From Whalleya microplaca (Eukaryota > Ascomycota > Sordariomycetes > Xylariales > Xylariaceae), in contig MU385760.1 in NCBI GenBank assembly GCA_022497155.1, forward strand, positions 248,001 through 312,000: a stretch of DNA of 64,000 nucleotides, given 5' to 3'. The translations under genes and the position numbers were made by a program. This document shows positions 50,063-60,950 of the stretch, piece by piece. The notes under the pieces were generated by a model that did not search any database, had not been told where the DNA came from, and saw only the letters and a program-made list of their open reading frames with translations. The stretch's first letter is position 1. The number at the start of each line of letters is the position of its first letter.

Positions 50063-52400
50063 TATTATTCCGAAACTATATAAAGGGCTAGACTTGATTA
50101 CGACATTTATAATAAAGAAATGTTAATAATAATTCGCGTATTATAAAACTAAACAACGGAACTAATTAGCTTATAAAACTTTTGTCCGTTTTTTTATAGT
50201 AATTAACCACTATATTTTAAAGTATTTTAGTATTAAAAAATTCTTAAACGCTTATTAAGCCGGCTAAGCCGAATTATTAATTTAATACTATTTTATTATT
50301 ATTTATTAACTAAAATTAAAAAATATATTAGCTAATATTTTATTAAAAAAATTCGGGAACTTAAAAACGTAAAAAGCTAAATAAAAAGCTTATTATATAA
50401 TAACTTTATTTTAACTTATTTTTTAACCTTTCGTAATATTTATTATTATCGATATAGTAATTTTTTATCTCGATATAGCTATAATAAAAATATAAAATAA
50501 AAAGGTAAGTATATTTATATTAAATTAAAATATAAACTTACCTCCTAACTTTAGCGTTAAATTAGTAGATTTATTACTAAAAATTAACGTTATATATTAT
50601 AACTTTAATATTTACCGGAAACGCGCCCGTACTAATTTATTACATCTTAACTTTTTTATAAACTAATTGATTAATATTATATATAGGTTATTTAATAGTC
50701 CCTAATTAAAACTAGTTATATATTAAATTATTAACTAAAACTTATTTCTAATTATTGTTTTAAGATAAGGTGTCGGGGTAAAGGAGGTGCCGCTTTATAG
50801 CTTAGTTAATTAAAGGTAATTAAGGCAGCGAAATAAAAAAATCACTTATAACGGCGATTAATCGAAAGGAAAGATATATTTATTATCGGCGACGAGGCCG
50901 TCCGAGCTATGTATGTTTTATTTAAGAGTAAAAGAAAAAAATAAGCGATATATATATGCCACGGCACACTAGCCCCATAACATTATTAATAAGCTATTCG
51001 GGCTAAATTAAAATTAAATAGCTAATAGCTAAACGATATTAATAGCTTAAATAAGTTTTCGACATAAATCGTTTTATTAATAATTATAAATGCCGACTAT
51101 TTAAGGTTTTTAAAAATAAAAAGCCAGGATTTTTAAAGTTATTACTAATATTTTAAAAGATTTAATAATATTTAATAATAAATTTTAAATCTATACTTAT
51201 TAATAAAGAAAGGCGCGATAATTTATTAGTAATAATATATCGTTTAAGCAAATAATTATAACATATTTTTTATAACCGGTTAGCTATAGCTAAAAATATA
51301 GTAATAATACATTATTATAAACCTTTACGAGTTTATAAACTACTTTAGTTTATTAAAAACAACTAAAAACCTTAATTTATTACAAATTTTACCAATAAAC
51401 TATCTAAAATTTTAAGTATTAAATAAAAACTATTATTTACGGGTTATTTATAAATTATAAAATAGGCTAAAATTATAAACGCTTATATTAATTAACGATT
51501 ACGACCTTTTATTAATTATTATTAAAATAACTAGTTAAGCATTATTTCTATAGCTAATGTAATATAAATTAGCTTATTTTATAAGTTTATCGGATATTTT
51601 TTTTACGAAATAAAACGAGGATTTTTTATACCTTTACCTTTTAATTAAAAAGCCCGTACTTAAAATTTAACAACCTTACTTTCGCGCGAACGTTTTAATC
51701 GCGAAAACGCGCAAATAATAACCTAGACTTTAAAAAGTTATTTAAATTTAATACAGGAAATTATAACTCGATTATAAACTTATATAAGTAAATAAATTAA
51801 TCGCTATTAAAAAAAACCCGATTTCGGACCTAGCAATTATATATATATATTTTTAAAAACCGGGCATTAATATAAATCGCTTTAGCGACAAGTTTAACTA
51901 CCCGATAACGAGAAATTATTATAAAATAAAATAAAATAGTCGGATATTTTTATTAATTAAAGTTACTTAATATTTGGAAAAAATCCCGTATATTTTATAT
52001 AAATCGCTTACGTAAATACCCTAATAATTTATTACTTAAATAAGCTAATAAAAACCTTAAAAATAAAATAATAAGTTTTAATAAAAAGGAGGAATAAAAA
52101 ATCGACTACGTTTTATTATTATATATATATCGTAAAAAGCTATAATATTAAATATAATAAAAAAAATAAAATTTTAACCTTAAATAATATAACATTAAAA
52201 GCTTTAAAAATAGCGCAATTACGTTATAATAATATTACGATAAAAATCTTAATAAAGTTAGACCTTTAATACGCTTAAATAATTAGCGTAAAGTTATTAA
52301 ATATAAAAAAATAATCCCTTTTATAAAAATAATAATAAAGTAACACTATAGTTAGTAAAAAAATTACATAAAATAAAGCGTAAATAAAACACCCATTAAT
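50063..52400 (+). pseudogene. Gypsy-A RNase H and integrase relic
   Basis: Resumes RNase H after the solo LTR: YYSETIYKGLDYDIYNKEML (normally YYSKT..P.E.NYDIYDKELL). Integrase C-terminal half is visible at about 51,380-51,720: FTNKLSKILSIK, a degraded GYHPQTDGQTER-type stretch, then a proline-rich PLPF region. Numerous RIP-type stops. Confidence 0.7.
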
Positions 52401-52462
52401 AAACGCTTTTTTAATAAATAATTAAATATATAAAACGCGTTAATTTTGCCTATTAATAGTGA

Positions 52463-52550
52463 GGGCCCGGTAGCGTAATAGTTAATGTATAAAACCGAAA
52501 GTATCTCTTTTTTGCCTAAGAGTTACTTAAGGTTCGATTTCCGGACGGAT
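52463..52550 (+). other. tRNA-like module, gypsy-A 3' UTR
   Basis: GGGCCCG followed by TAGCGTAATAGTTAATG (A-box-like) and, 55 nt on, GGTTCGATTTCC (B-box, GGTTCGANTCC consensus), then CCGGACGGAT and T8 at 52,561-52,568, a possible pol III stop. Lies 60 bp before the polypurine tract and 3' LTR. The stems are imperfect, so a working tRNA is unlikely. Confidence 0.45.
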
Positions 52551-52613
52551 TAGTTCGTTATTTTTTTTAAAAAAGAAATTTTCGGAACGCGAATTTTTCT
52601 AACGGAGGGGTAA

Positions 52614-52815
52614 TGTTATAATATAAGTTAAGCATAAAATTAAGGTATAGTCCGTACGTATTACGTAATCGGCTTAAACCTTATACCTAATATATATAAT
52701 AAATTTCTCGGCCGACCTTTTAGTTTAAATTCCTTCCTTTTCCTTTATTTTAATATTATATAAAATACACAAAAATTAAGTCGCTAAGCCACCTTAACCT
52801 TTATAACACGTAACA
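52614..52815 (+). repeat. Gypsy-A 3' LTR (202 bp)
   Basis: TGTTATAATATAAG...CACGTAACA; followed by TSD CGTAA. Confidence 0.9.
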
Positions 52816-52820
52816 CGTAA

Positions 52821-53905
52821 ATAAATTAATAATAAAAGCTATATAAAAGTTTATATATATTTAAATTCGGCAGTTTTTTTTAAATAATAAAATTATTATA
52901 TATATTTAAGTTTAATATAGTTTAAGCTTTTTTAATATTGATATATAAAAAGTTATATATTTAAATTTTATAACCGTGTATATTAAAATCTAGTGATATA
53001 AATATAACTTAAGTTTTAGTTTTACTTAAATTTAAATTTATTATTTAACGTTATAAATAAAAGTAAAAAACATGCTTAAAAGTTTATATATATTTATAAT
53101 CGGCGTATTAATATAAATAAAGGTTAAAAAATACGTAAAAAAAATTACATAAATCATTTACTTAAGTTCGATAACTTTAACGCGTTTTTTATTATTTACT
53201 TAAATTTAATAAAAACTTATAAAAATTAATTAAATAACTCCGTAAATAATGATTAATTTTAATTTAATTTAATGTTTATAAAAAATAAGGCAGGTATCAT
53301 TATTTAATATAAAAAATTAAAAATATATATAAATATTATATATTAATAATTAATAATAATAATTAAAACATTTATAATTATAGCCGGAAGTTATAGTTTT
53401 TAATATAAATACGTGCTTTATTTAATTTATTTAATTTATTTATAAATAAAGTTATTAAGTGACTTTATTATTATAATATATTACCCGTGTATAAAAATTA
53501 CTTTAATTACGCCGTTATAATATATTATAAGCTTTTATTATAAACGTAAACGCCGCTTTTAATATTTAAAAGTTTATTATAATAAATTATATTATAATAA
53601 AAATTTCAGTAATTAAAAGTTAATATTATAATATTAATATTAAAAACATTAATATTATGACGGCGTGGCTATAGCTAATACTCACTACATTAAACCTTTA
53701 TAAAAAATGTTTAATATTAAAGTCGTAACTTAATATTTAATACTAGCTTATATGGCATACTACACACGCCGTATTTAATATAAATATTTTTATATTATAT
53801 TAAAATGGTTTTTTTTTTACTTTTACCCTTTTTTAATTAAAACATAAACCTTTATTCGGCATTTTAAACTTATAACTTAACGTAACGGCTTTTTATATTT
53901 ATATA
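52821..53905. other. AT-rich relic between gypsy-A and first gene
   Basis: No recognisable frame. A pair of inverted GACGGCGTG / CACGCCGT words at about 53,658 and 53,766 could bound a ~120-bp MITE, but no clear TSD is seen. The strip ends about 20 bp downstream of the guanine deaminase stop, so that gene's 3' UTR must lie in it. Confidence 0.5.
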
Positions 53906-53925
53906 TCCATGTGGCTTATTTAAAT

Positions 53926-55425
53926 CTATTTCCGTTCATGTATAACTCGTCCTCGAACCCAGACCTTCTTAACATTCCGGTCATCTCCGTTAAACACCCA
54001 CTTCGCAACACGCTCATCCCAGCTCTCCCAGCCGAATATATCTACATTCCCATCATCTTTGTAATCTATCTGGTTCGGTGTTTCATCCACCATACCTAGA
54101 CTGATAAGCTGCGCATCCCACTCCATGCCCACTTCAAACCCGCCCACCTTGGTCCCGAGACCAACTACCTCGGCACCCCCTCTTGTCGCCAGATATAGAA
54201 CTTCCTCAATGCTCAGCTTGGCGTTTTCGCGCTCCGGCTGCGGGATAACGTCCCACTTACCCCCCGGCATAGCCAGGTGGTTGGAAACCATACTCGCCTG
54301 TCTCGCGGCCTCGAGCAGGCTTGGGCTGTAGCCTCCGCTCATATCTGTTCCCAGGCCGACACCGATACCCTTGTCCAGCAGCCAGCGCACGCGCGCCTCG
54401 CCGCTCGTAAGCGCAGAGTTGCTGCAGGGACAGTGTGCGACCTTAGAGCCCCTCTTAGCAATGAGGTCTGCCTCTTCCTCGGTGATATGTACCGCGTGCG
54501 CGAGGATCGTCTTATCCGTCAGCAACCCATATCGGTCGTAGACGCCGGCGTAGCTCTTGTCCTCGGGAAATAGCTGGTGCACGAGCTCGATCTCGCTCAC
54601 GTTCTCCGAGATGTGCGTCTGCACGGGCAGTCCGGTGGCCCGTTGCAGCGCGCCCAGGCGCCGCATCGTCTCGGTCGTGCACGCAGGCGCGAACCGCGGC
54701 GTCAGGATCGGACTAACGAGCGCGAAGCCCGAGTCGATACCGCGGATGTGATCGATACTTGCCTGCGTCGCGGCCAGGGCCTGGTCCGGCGACTCATCTA
54801 GATAGTAGTCCGGTCCCAGATGGTCCATGCAGACGCGACCGATGAAGGCACGCTGGCCCATCGAGAGACACAGGTCTGCTAGTAGATTGGTGGACGGTAC
54901 ATGGATTGTGGCGTAGTAGGCTGCTGTGGTTGTCCCGTATGCTAATGTCCGTCGGATACATTGCGTGTACACCCTGCGGGCCTTGGGAAGCGATGATAGA
55001 GACGCCTCCATTGGGAACGTGTAAGTATTTAACCAGTCCAGCAGAGTAGACTTGCCGAAAATACCGACATTTGGGTATTGAGGCGCGTGTACATGTGTGT
55101 CTATTTGTGGTCAGTAAAGTAGGGAAGTGAAGTATCTGTTTTGTAGTATAGGCCCTGTCGGAATGAGCTTACCAATAAAGCCAGGAAAGAAGAATTGGCC
55201 ATCTCCTCCTATGGTGACGACCACGTCGTCCACAGCCCAGCCCAGTCGAGGATATAGCGTTTCTTCCGCTTTTGTGCGGTCGTGTTTCTGCTCAATAGCA
55301 ACTATCTTACCAGACTTATTCACGCAAATCGCTGTGTCGTGTAGGTACTGCAACTCTCCAAGATTCTTGCTGTGGATGAAAGTGCCCAGGAATAATTGGT
55401 TCTTCTCATTCCCCCGAAGAGCCAT
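53926..55425 (-). CDS. Guanine deaminase (1 intron, 475 aa)
   Basis: Hydrolyses guanine to xanthine and ammonia (purine salvage/catabolism, cytosolic); Zn-dependent amidohydrolase. CDS is complement(join(53926..55100,55173..55425)). The 72-nt intron (55,101-55,172) has GTAAGC, a CTGAC branch-like site and TAG; splicing restores the N-terminal metal motif PGFIDTHVHAPQYPN (H87, H89). Further sites: PRF arginine about R220, THISE H247, AHAVH H286 and GTDMSGG D337. Length agrees with human (454) and yeast Gud1 (489). The start at 55,425 fits the family's short N-terminus (LFLGTFIHS). The stop lies only about 20 bp from the RIPed island, yet the last codons look intact. Base composition is normal throughout. 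Chlorohydrolase relatives are less likely given the APQYPN motif. Confidence 0.93.
55101..55172 (-). other. Intron of guanine deaminase (72 nt)
   Basis: Phase-1 intron splitting the Asp codon of the metal-binding DTHVH motif: G at 55,173, AC at 55,100-55,099. 5' site GTAAGC, branch-like TACTGAC, 3' site AATAG. Confidence 0.9.
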
Positions 55426-57248
55426 GACGATTGTCCTTTCCTTCCTCCACTCGCCGCGTGATCCTGGAATTGATACTTTTCGTGGCCTGGTCTTCGTACA
55501 GGCTGTCCGAAACTTGGTATCAAAGGTGAATTTATTTATAAGTCAAGATTCTGTGAGACCTGGTAGAGGGTCTCGGAAAGTAGCATAATATGTAGTCTGT
55601 CCGTAGTGTCAGACCCTCAAGCCAAGGTAATGAATGATCTGGTCTTCATGCACGTCTCTTTCTTGCGCCTTTGACGGTCCTGCTGGTCAGGTATTATTGG
55701 GTCATTTGGAAGTCCTAAACCCAACTCCAGTTTTTCTTATGTCCAGTCTCCGACGCAAGAAGGATTCCGGCACACGTTGAGGTCTGAAGGTAAAGAAATC
55801 AGAGAATATTTAGTTGCGAGAGCAGCTACGCAATTTCAACCCCTAATATGGTAATTTGCTTGGTGGGATCGCGTTCCTGCATCTGTGCCTGTGATGTCCG
55901 ATGTGTTGCAGCGTAGCATTTTCACGGATTTGCCCACCGGTGCACAACAATTTGGTATCGCTCGCTAAAGGCCGGGCAGCGCCGGTACCCGGAGCAGGAG
56001 GCCTAGACTACCTAGATAACCCAACCAGCTTCGACTCTCATTGGTGCGAGCAACCAAACACTGCTCCACCAAGCCATCACCTTCTACCTAGGTATGGTTC
56101 TTACATTGTTCACTTCGAAGCTCAGTCGTCGACTTCTATAAATTAAAAGTAAGGTATCAAGCATGTTTTCAATGGTGCAGTCCTTGTCAGCCCTAATAAC
56201 TCTTGCCCGAAAGTTACCGATGTAAGGCAACATAAGCGGCATCTCATTTGTAAGACAGATAGTGAGCTGGCTAGTTTCTATTACCTCTGGAGACAATGCT
56301 TACTATTTACTCAGCCAGTTGAGCTCCATACCAGATCCCCCATGAAGGCTGTTGTTGTATTACCTTTCATATTTTGTAATTATGTATGACCTACCATTTG
56401 TCGCTGGCATCAAATATTCAGGTGGTTGTCAATCGAACTTGTCATCTATAAAGGTTTGTGGCTCCCTGCCTCCTTTAACTGTGAAGTAAGTTATACTCAT
56501 AGTTGAAGCTAGGCAAAACACCAGTGGCTGCAACCATATGATGAAGATTATGAAATACGGCGAAGAAAGGTCGACAAGCTAATGACCAGAGTTGATATGA
56601 AGATAAAACATAAGCGCTGCTGCCTAGGCTATGGCTACTGCTGAACCACTTCTAACAACATTTGTTACTAGCTGCTCTCCTTTCCTTCCCTTTTTATCGT
56701 GTAGACGTTAGACTGCCAGTGATACAAAGTTCCCCCTATGTAGCGAATCCATCATTCGGGAGGAGATGGGCTAGAGATTTTGCCATCATAGATCCTACTT
56801 ATCATTTTTTTCGTGCAGAGAAGCATCCGAAACGATAATTATCATAGGAATAAAGGGTAATGGGCTTGGTATGCCATAACGTATTTGCTGGATTGCCATC
56901 CTCTTACACGCACCGCCTCTACGACATTTGAAGCCATTGACTCAGAAATGTTTCCTATAAGTTTTACCGGTATAATCGACCCCCACATTATATCTTTATA
57001 AAGCAGCTAAGTGCTCTTAGTATGGGCAAGTTTCGCGACACCTGGACATCACAATAGCTCTACATAGAAGTCTGTTTATTAAAACGGAGAGAGAAGTCTA
57101 AGTGGGCTCTAAATGCTCATCCAAGCCATGATGTCGTGTTGTCTTGGGCTTATAGATAGCAACTAGACCGACATAGACTACAGGCATCGCGTATAGCCAT
57201 CAACATTAGAAAATCCAACGCCCCATCTTCGCATTATACTTCTTGGGC

Positions 57249-57249
<1 letters not shown>
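55426..57249. other. Intergenic region, no gene seen
   Basis: Normal base composition, not RIPed. Contains the upstream region of guanine deaminase. Short frames here have no family features and no plausible splice structure that I could see. Confidence 0.6.

Positions 57250-57288
<39 letters not shown>
57249..57288. repeat. Poly-T run (~39 nt)
   Basis: Uninterrupted T run. In reverse it could be the poly-A tail of a retrotransposed sequence, but no flanking direct repeat or coding relic is evident. Confidence 0.9.
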
Positions 57289-57289
<1 letters not shown>

Positions 57290-57833
57290 TTCTTGGTGCC
57301 CGTATACTTCTCTCTTTATGTGTGGAGTCAGATTGTGTAGCGAGATTAGTATCAATATGCCGACCTTGATTAACCTCGACAAATTACCTAAATGCTGGCA
57401 CTACAGTTGGCAACCAGTATCTTCTCTGTAAAGTCTCCGCCAGGTAAGAAGGGACTCAGGTAATTTATGTCATATCACAAGGCTATCTGCGGGACGGCTG
57501 TGTCACTCCCGGTTCTAACTACAGGGAATTCTCACCGATATGGAAAAGGAGTCAATGGAACAATGGGTATTGCACCAGCAAGATACAAAAACATTGTCAC
57601 CTGGTATTGTTTCGCATTTTCGGTATGGTAACTAATTTAGTGTTATCGCTATCAGACTGTAACTTGCTGAGCTGCCATAGGCCAACAAGTTAACCTTCCT
57701 GCGATGCATCTCCTCTGACTTATCGATTTAGGGGCTTATAGCACCAGTAACAACTTCGGCTTCAGCCAGATCTGATATATTGCCAAAGTTGCCGGCAGCA
57801 CGCCTCCCCCTCCCTCCCTCTGTGCTGACCAAG
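57289..57833. other. Intergenic region, no gene seen
   Basis: No frame or RNA signature recognised; short CCCTCCCTCCCTC run near 57,808. Confidence 0.5.
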
Positions 57834-58043
57834 TCAACGTCTGTTTGAGCTGCACCTGGTACACATTACGACAGACATATAAGAGCTGACCTCGGTTCTG
57901 CCCTTCGCTGTGTGACCACACGATCCAAAATGTCCCTTGGCATTCAGCACACTCGAGCACAGTTCTTGAGATCCGTAAAAAGGACCAACGACTGTCCTAT
58001 GGCAAGTGCCACATATGCCCTTCTCGTAATGCTGGATGCACAT
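57834..58043 (-). CDS. Possible small Cys-rich protein (69 aa)
   Basis: Frame MCIQHYEKGICGTCHRTVV... with nine Cys in 69 residues, including CGTC, CSS, CGH and a C-terminal CTRC. The M-C start with spaced CG and CxxC motifs resembles many small zinc-ribbon-like hypothetical proteins of Sordariomycetes, but no specific family is recognised. No signal peptide or membrane segment. An in-frame TGA lies five codons upstream, so the start is natural, though an upstream exon joined at the CAG near 58,050 cannot be excluded. It is isolated, about 1.4 kb from the next gene. Confidence 0.3.
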   Translation of the reverse strand: MCIQHYEKGICGTCHRTVVGPFYGSQELCSSVLNAKGHFGSCGHTAKGRTEVSSYMSVVMCTRCSSNRR

Positions 58044-59450
58044 CTTTGTGGCTGCTGCTCAGATACAGTAGGAGTCAATATAGCAGACCAAACGTAGTCT
58101 AGAATTTCCTTATGGAGCCAAGTGTGGAGGGGATTTCGATTTGTGATGTCGGGAGCTAGGTAATGTCGCAAACCAATACCAGGCTTCGGGATGTAGATGT
58201 AAAATATCGTAGTATTCCGAAATCGAGCGAGTTCCGATAGAGTGGATTGTGGTATTGTTGGTTAAGTGTTGTGGTGAAAGGAAATACCCAAGAGAAATGT
58301 TACAGGAAAGCAGTATATTTATAAATTCATGAGCATCGTCCTTCTAGACCTTGGAAGCACATTGCTGGGATGGGAATGAGATAATAATGTCACATCCCTA
58401 TTGTGTTTGAATCATAATTTGAGCCTTTGGTGGTGATACCTGTTGCAAACATCCGCGGCGAGTACACTCCTAAACCCCCAAACATCCAAACATCAGTCAT
58501 ACTGCGCATCAATGTCATCTGTGCTCCGTAATCCCACCAGAATATGAACACCACGGGATAGCACACATTCGTGCAGGTTGAATTGCGTGATGTTCTCGAG
58601 TATTAGTCACGAGATGAGTCTGTAAGACTCCCGACGTGGAAAAGGTAGGCCTTCGCATCCGCAGCGTAGAGACTATTCTGGTACTCATGACTTCCGAGAT
58701 CAATGGCTGCTATTCACCTGCCTGAGTTACGCTAAGCTGTGACACTCAACCTCTGTGGATTCACAGAGACGGGCCTATGACCCTACTACTTACTCCTCAA
58801 CACAAGCCGTACAGTAGTGACGGGCTTCTGACACTCATAACAAAGCCGAGAAAGAATCGGACAAAAAAATTCAAAGAGATGTGAATCTACTTCGAATGCA
58901 CAGAGCTGAATCATATGAACTGACATGTGGCCCCTTGCATGATTGCGAGTTGCCGGGCCCCAATGCGCAAGCTTGATGCAATAAGGTGCAATTGCCAGGC
59001 CAGTGAGTCATCAACGTTGGTGAGATGTAGAAACACGGAGATCATGACACAGATATAAGCGCGCCAGGCATTCGACAATATTATCGTGGATAGTGTCTGG
59101 TCCAGCCATATTGATAATATGATTTCGCATACCGTCGACGAGGCTAATGGTGTAGGAAAATAATCCGAAGTTGCCACATAATCTTAAACCTCGAAGTGCA
59201 CTACCATATGCAGAGGGGGTTTATGCCACAAGGTCCTTATTCATAGCTATATAAGATACAGAGAAGCTGACATTACAGATTTTACATCATCAGCAGCATG
59301 TAGCCGCCGATAATTGTATTTGCAAACCCTGCTTGATATTCCTTTGACACTATACAAGAACCCGAAAGCCGAGGTTCATGACCAACACAGACTCCACGAC
59401 AATGCCTTTGTAAAATCCAGATACCAACACTTTAAAAACCAACCCAGCAC
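58044..59450. other. Intergenic region, no gene supported
   Basis: Downstream of Hos2. Several frames under 90 codons on both strands, none with motifs. It should contain the Hos2 3' UTR (adjacent to 59,450). Confidence 0.5.
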
Positions 59451-60950
59451 TCATAATTCCATGCGATCTCCAGCCCCCTCCTCGCGAAGTTTTCGTCCTA
59501 CCTCGTCCTTATCGTCTATCTCTTCCTTGATCCGCTGCTCGACCTCGTCTCTGATAGGCCCTAGGTCGGGCGGTATGGTAGAAAACTGGACACTGGGTGC
59601 CGATTCGACAAATCGCAGCTGCTCGGTGACATGCTGTATGATATCCTGCAGCTTCTTCTGGGGATTTCGGTTCTGACGAGGCTCGCCCAGTATTTGATGC
59701 AGGGTTGGCAAGAGAGTGTCTTGTCGGAACCGCTCACGCCAAGGTGTATGGATGGGAATCTCCGATGGGATGGTTTTGTTGTGGCCGATGGCAACGGCGG
59801 TCTCGTATGCCCAGGCACGGGCCACGTTCCTCGGGGTGTAGCCTCCTCCTCCGAACATGAGCATAGGAATACCGAGACTCTTGCAGTACTCGACACATGA
59901 CGAGTGGCCCTGTACGAGAAGGTTGAATTTACCCAACCTATCTCCGGCCAGCGAGTCGGCACCACACTGAAGAGCTATTGCACCGGGTCTAAACTTCTCG
60001 ATCACCTTCGATATGATGGATCTGAACAGCCACTCGTATTGTTCGTCGGTGATACCATCATTGAGTGGCACGTTGATGGCATGGTGCGCTCCCGGATTGT
60101 GCTCGCTCTTTGGCCCATTATCTTCTAAACCGCCAGTCCCGGGGAAAAAGACAATAGGGTCGTATTTGTGGAACGAGACGGTCATAACGCGATCGGTGGA
60201 GAAAAAGGCTTCCTCGACACCGTCGCCATGATGTACATCGATGTCAATATAGAGGACCCGCGGGTGGACGCGTAGCAGCTGTAGTATACCAAGGACAATA
60301 TCGTTGATATAGCAGAACCCCGACGCTTCTGATTTCTTGGCGTGATGCAGTCCTCCCCCCCAGGCGATGGCGATGTCGGACTGGTTCGAAGTGAGTTTTC
60401 TTGCGGCCTGCAAGGATGCGCCGGCAGATAAAGAACAGTAGTCGTACAATCCCTCAAACAGTGGGCAATCACTACCGCCCAGGTTGAACTTCAGATCCGG
60501 GGCGGGATTGTCGACGTCTAGTGGCAGGGGCTGAGGCGCAACGGAGCCGAGGAAGTCGACATAGTCATTGGTGTGGAAGGCAGTCAGCTCTTCGTAGGTA
60601 GCGGCGCGGGCGGTGTAGTTGTCCATTGCGAAATTCATGCCGTAGGCCGAGACCAGGCTCTTGGTCAGAGTCAGGCGCCAGGGCTTCATGGGATGGGTCT
60701 GGCCGAAGTGATGCCTTTCCATCTCGGGGTTGTAGTGGAAGGAGACCTTGTAGCCCTTGGGCTTCGTGATGCCATATTCGTGGGCAAAACGCTTGATCTT
60801 GTTAAGATAGTTGGCGTTATCGAGATCGGTGGGACGATCCAGAGGCTTGGTGAACTTCTTGACGACTGGCTCATCCACACCAATGCTGTGAGGAAGGTAG
60901 TTGGGCTTTGGCAGCCGCAGCGAATAATGATTCGCCGGATCTGGCTCCAT
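59451..60950 (-). CDS. hos2: Class I histone deacetylase, Hos2-type (499 aa)
   Basis: Zn-dependent lysine deacetylase. Fungal Hos2 is the catalytic subunit of the Set3 complex, acting on H3/H4 tails in transcribed genes; close to metazoan HDAC3. Intron-free here. The deacetylase domain spans about residues 67-390: HPMKPWRL (87-93), GGLHHAKK with general-base H202/H203, YIDIDVHHGDG with Zn ligands D238 and H240, CGADSLAGDRLG with third ligand D332, and GGGGYTPRNV with catalytic Y371. The sequence tracks yeast Hos2 (NQSDIAI.W.GGLHHAKK, TDRV.T.SFHKY, GAPSVR-like APSVQ near 451). The short acidic tail argues against Rpd3 orthologues, which have long C-termini in fungi. All key residues are present; active enzyme expected in nucleus/cytoplasm. 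Divergent from the ING gene at 62,477. Confidence 0.95.
   Translation of the reverse strand: MEPDPANHYSLRLPKPNYLPHSIGVDEPVVKKFTKPLDRPTDLDNANYLNKIKRFAHEYGITKPKGYKVSFHYNPEMERHHFGQTHPMKPWRLTLTKSLVSAYGMNFAMDNYTARAATYEELTAFHTNDYVDFLGSVAPQPLPLDVDNPAPDLKFNLGGSDCPLFEGLYDYCSLSAGASLQAARKLTSNQSDIAIAWGGGLHHAKKSEASGFCYINDIVLGILQLLRVHPRVLYIDIDVHHGDGVEEAFFSTDRVMTVSFHKYDPIVFFPGTGGLEDNGPKSEHNPGAHHAINVPLNDGITDEQYEWLFRSIISKVIEKFRPGAIALQCGADSLAGDRLGKFNLLVQGHSSCVEYCKSLGIPMLMFGGGGYTPRNVARAWAYETAVAIGHNKTIPSEIPIHTPWRERFRQDTLLPTLHQILGEPRQNRNPQKKLQDIIQHVTEQLRFVESAPSVQFSTIPPDLGPIRDEVEQRIKEEIDDKDEVGRKLREEGAGDRMEL

Larger units (their letters stand above)
42534..52815 (+). mobile_element. Gypsy-A(+), full-length with nested insertions
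   Basis: LTRs 42,534-42,735 and 52,614-52,815 (both 202 bp) with identical TSD CGTAA outside each (42,529-42,533; 52,816-52,820). Polypurine tract GGAGGGGTAA precedes the 3' LTR. Order: gag knuckle 44.76 kb, RT 46.4-48.4 kb (split by a MITE), RNase H from 50,063, integrase to about 52 kb, tRNA-like module 52.46 kb. Subtracting the MITE (1,172 bp) and the solo LTR plus TRIM (1,650 bp), with TSDs, gives 7,460 bp, close to gypsy-C and -E. Confidence 0.92.
1..53905. other. AT-rich RIP-degraded transposon island
   Basis: The whole stretch is dominated by A and T, with TA-rich tracts and no intact gene. Every recognisable coding relic is retrotransposon-like and is broken by TAA/TAG where the family has Gln (CAA/CAG) or Trp, and homologous LTR copies differ mostly by C/T and G/A. 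This is the established signature of RIP in Pezizomycotina. Short less-AT patches mark younger insertions (20.7-23.2 kb, 28.35-28.6 kb, 33.8-41.2 kb, 48.4-50.0 kb). The right edge is sharp, at about 53,905-53,925. Confidence 0.93.

Noticed and set aside
54125..54801. Several plus-strand frames
   Set aside because: Antisense to guanine deaminase exon 2, caused by its codon bias.
57243..57431. Frame starting with a poly-Phe tract
   Set aside because: Produced by the T39 run; no support beyond it.
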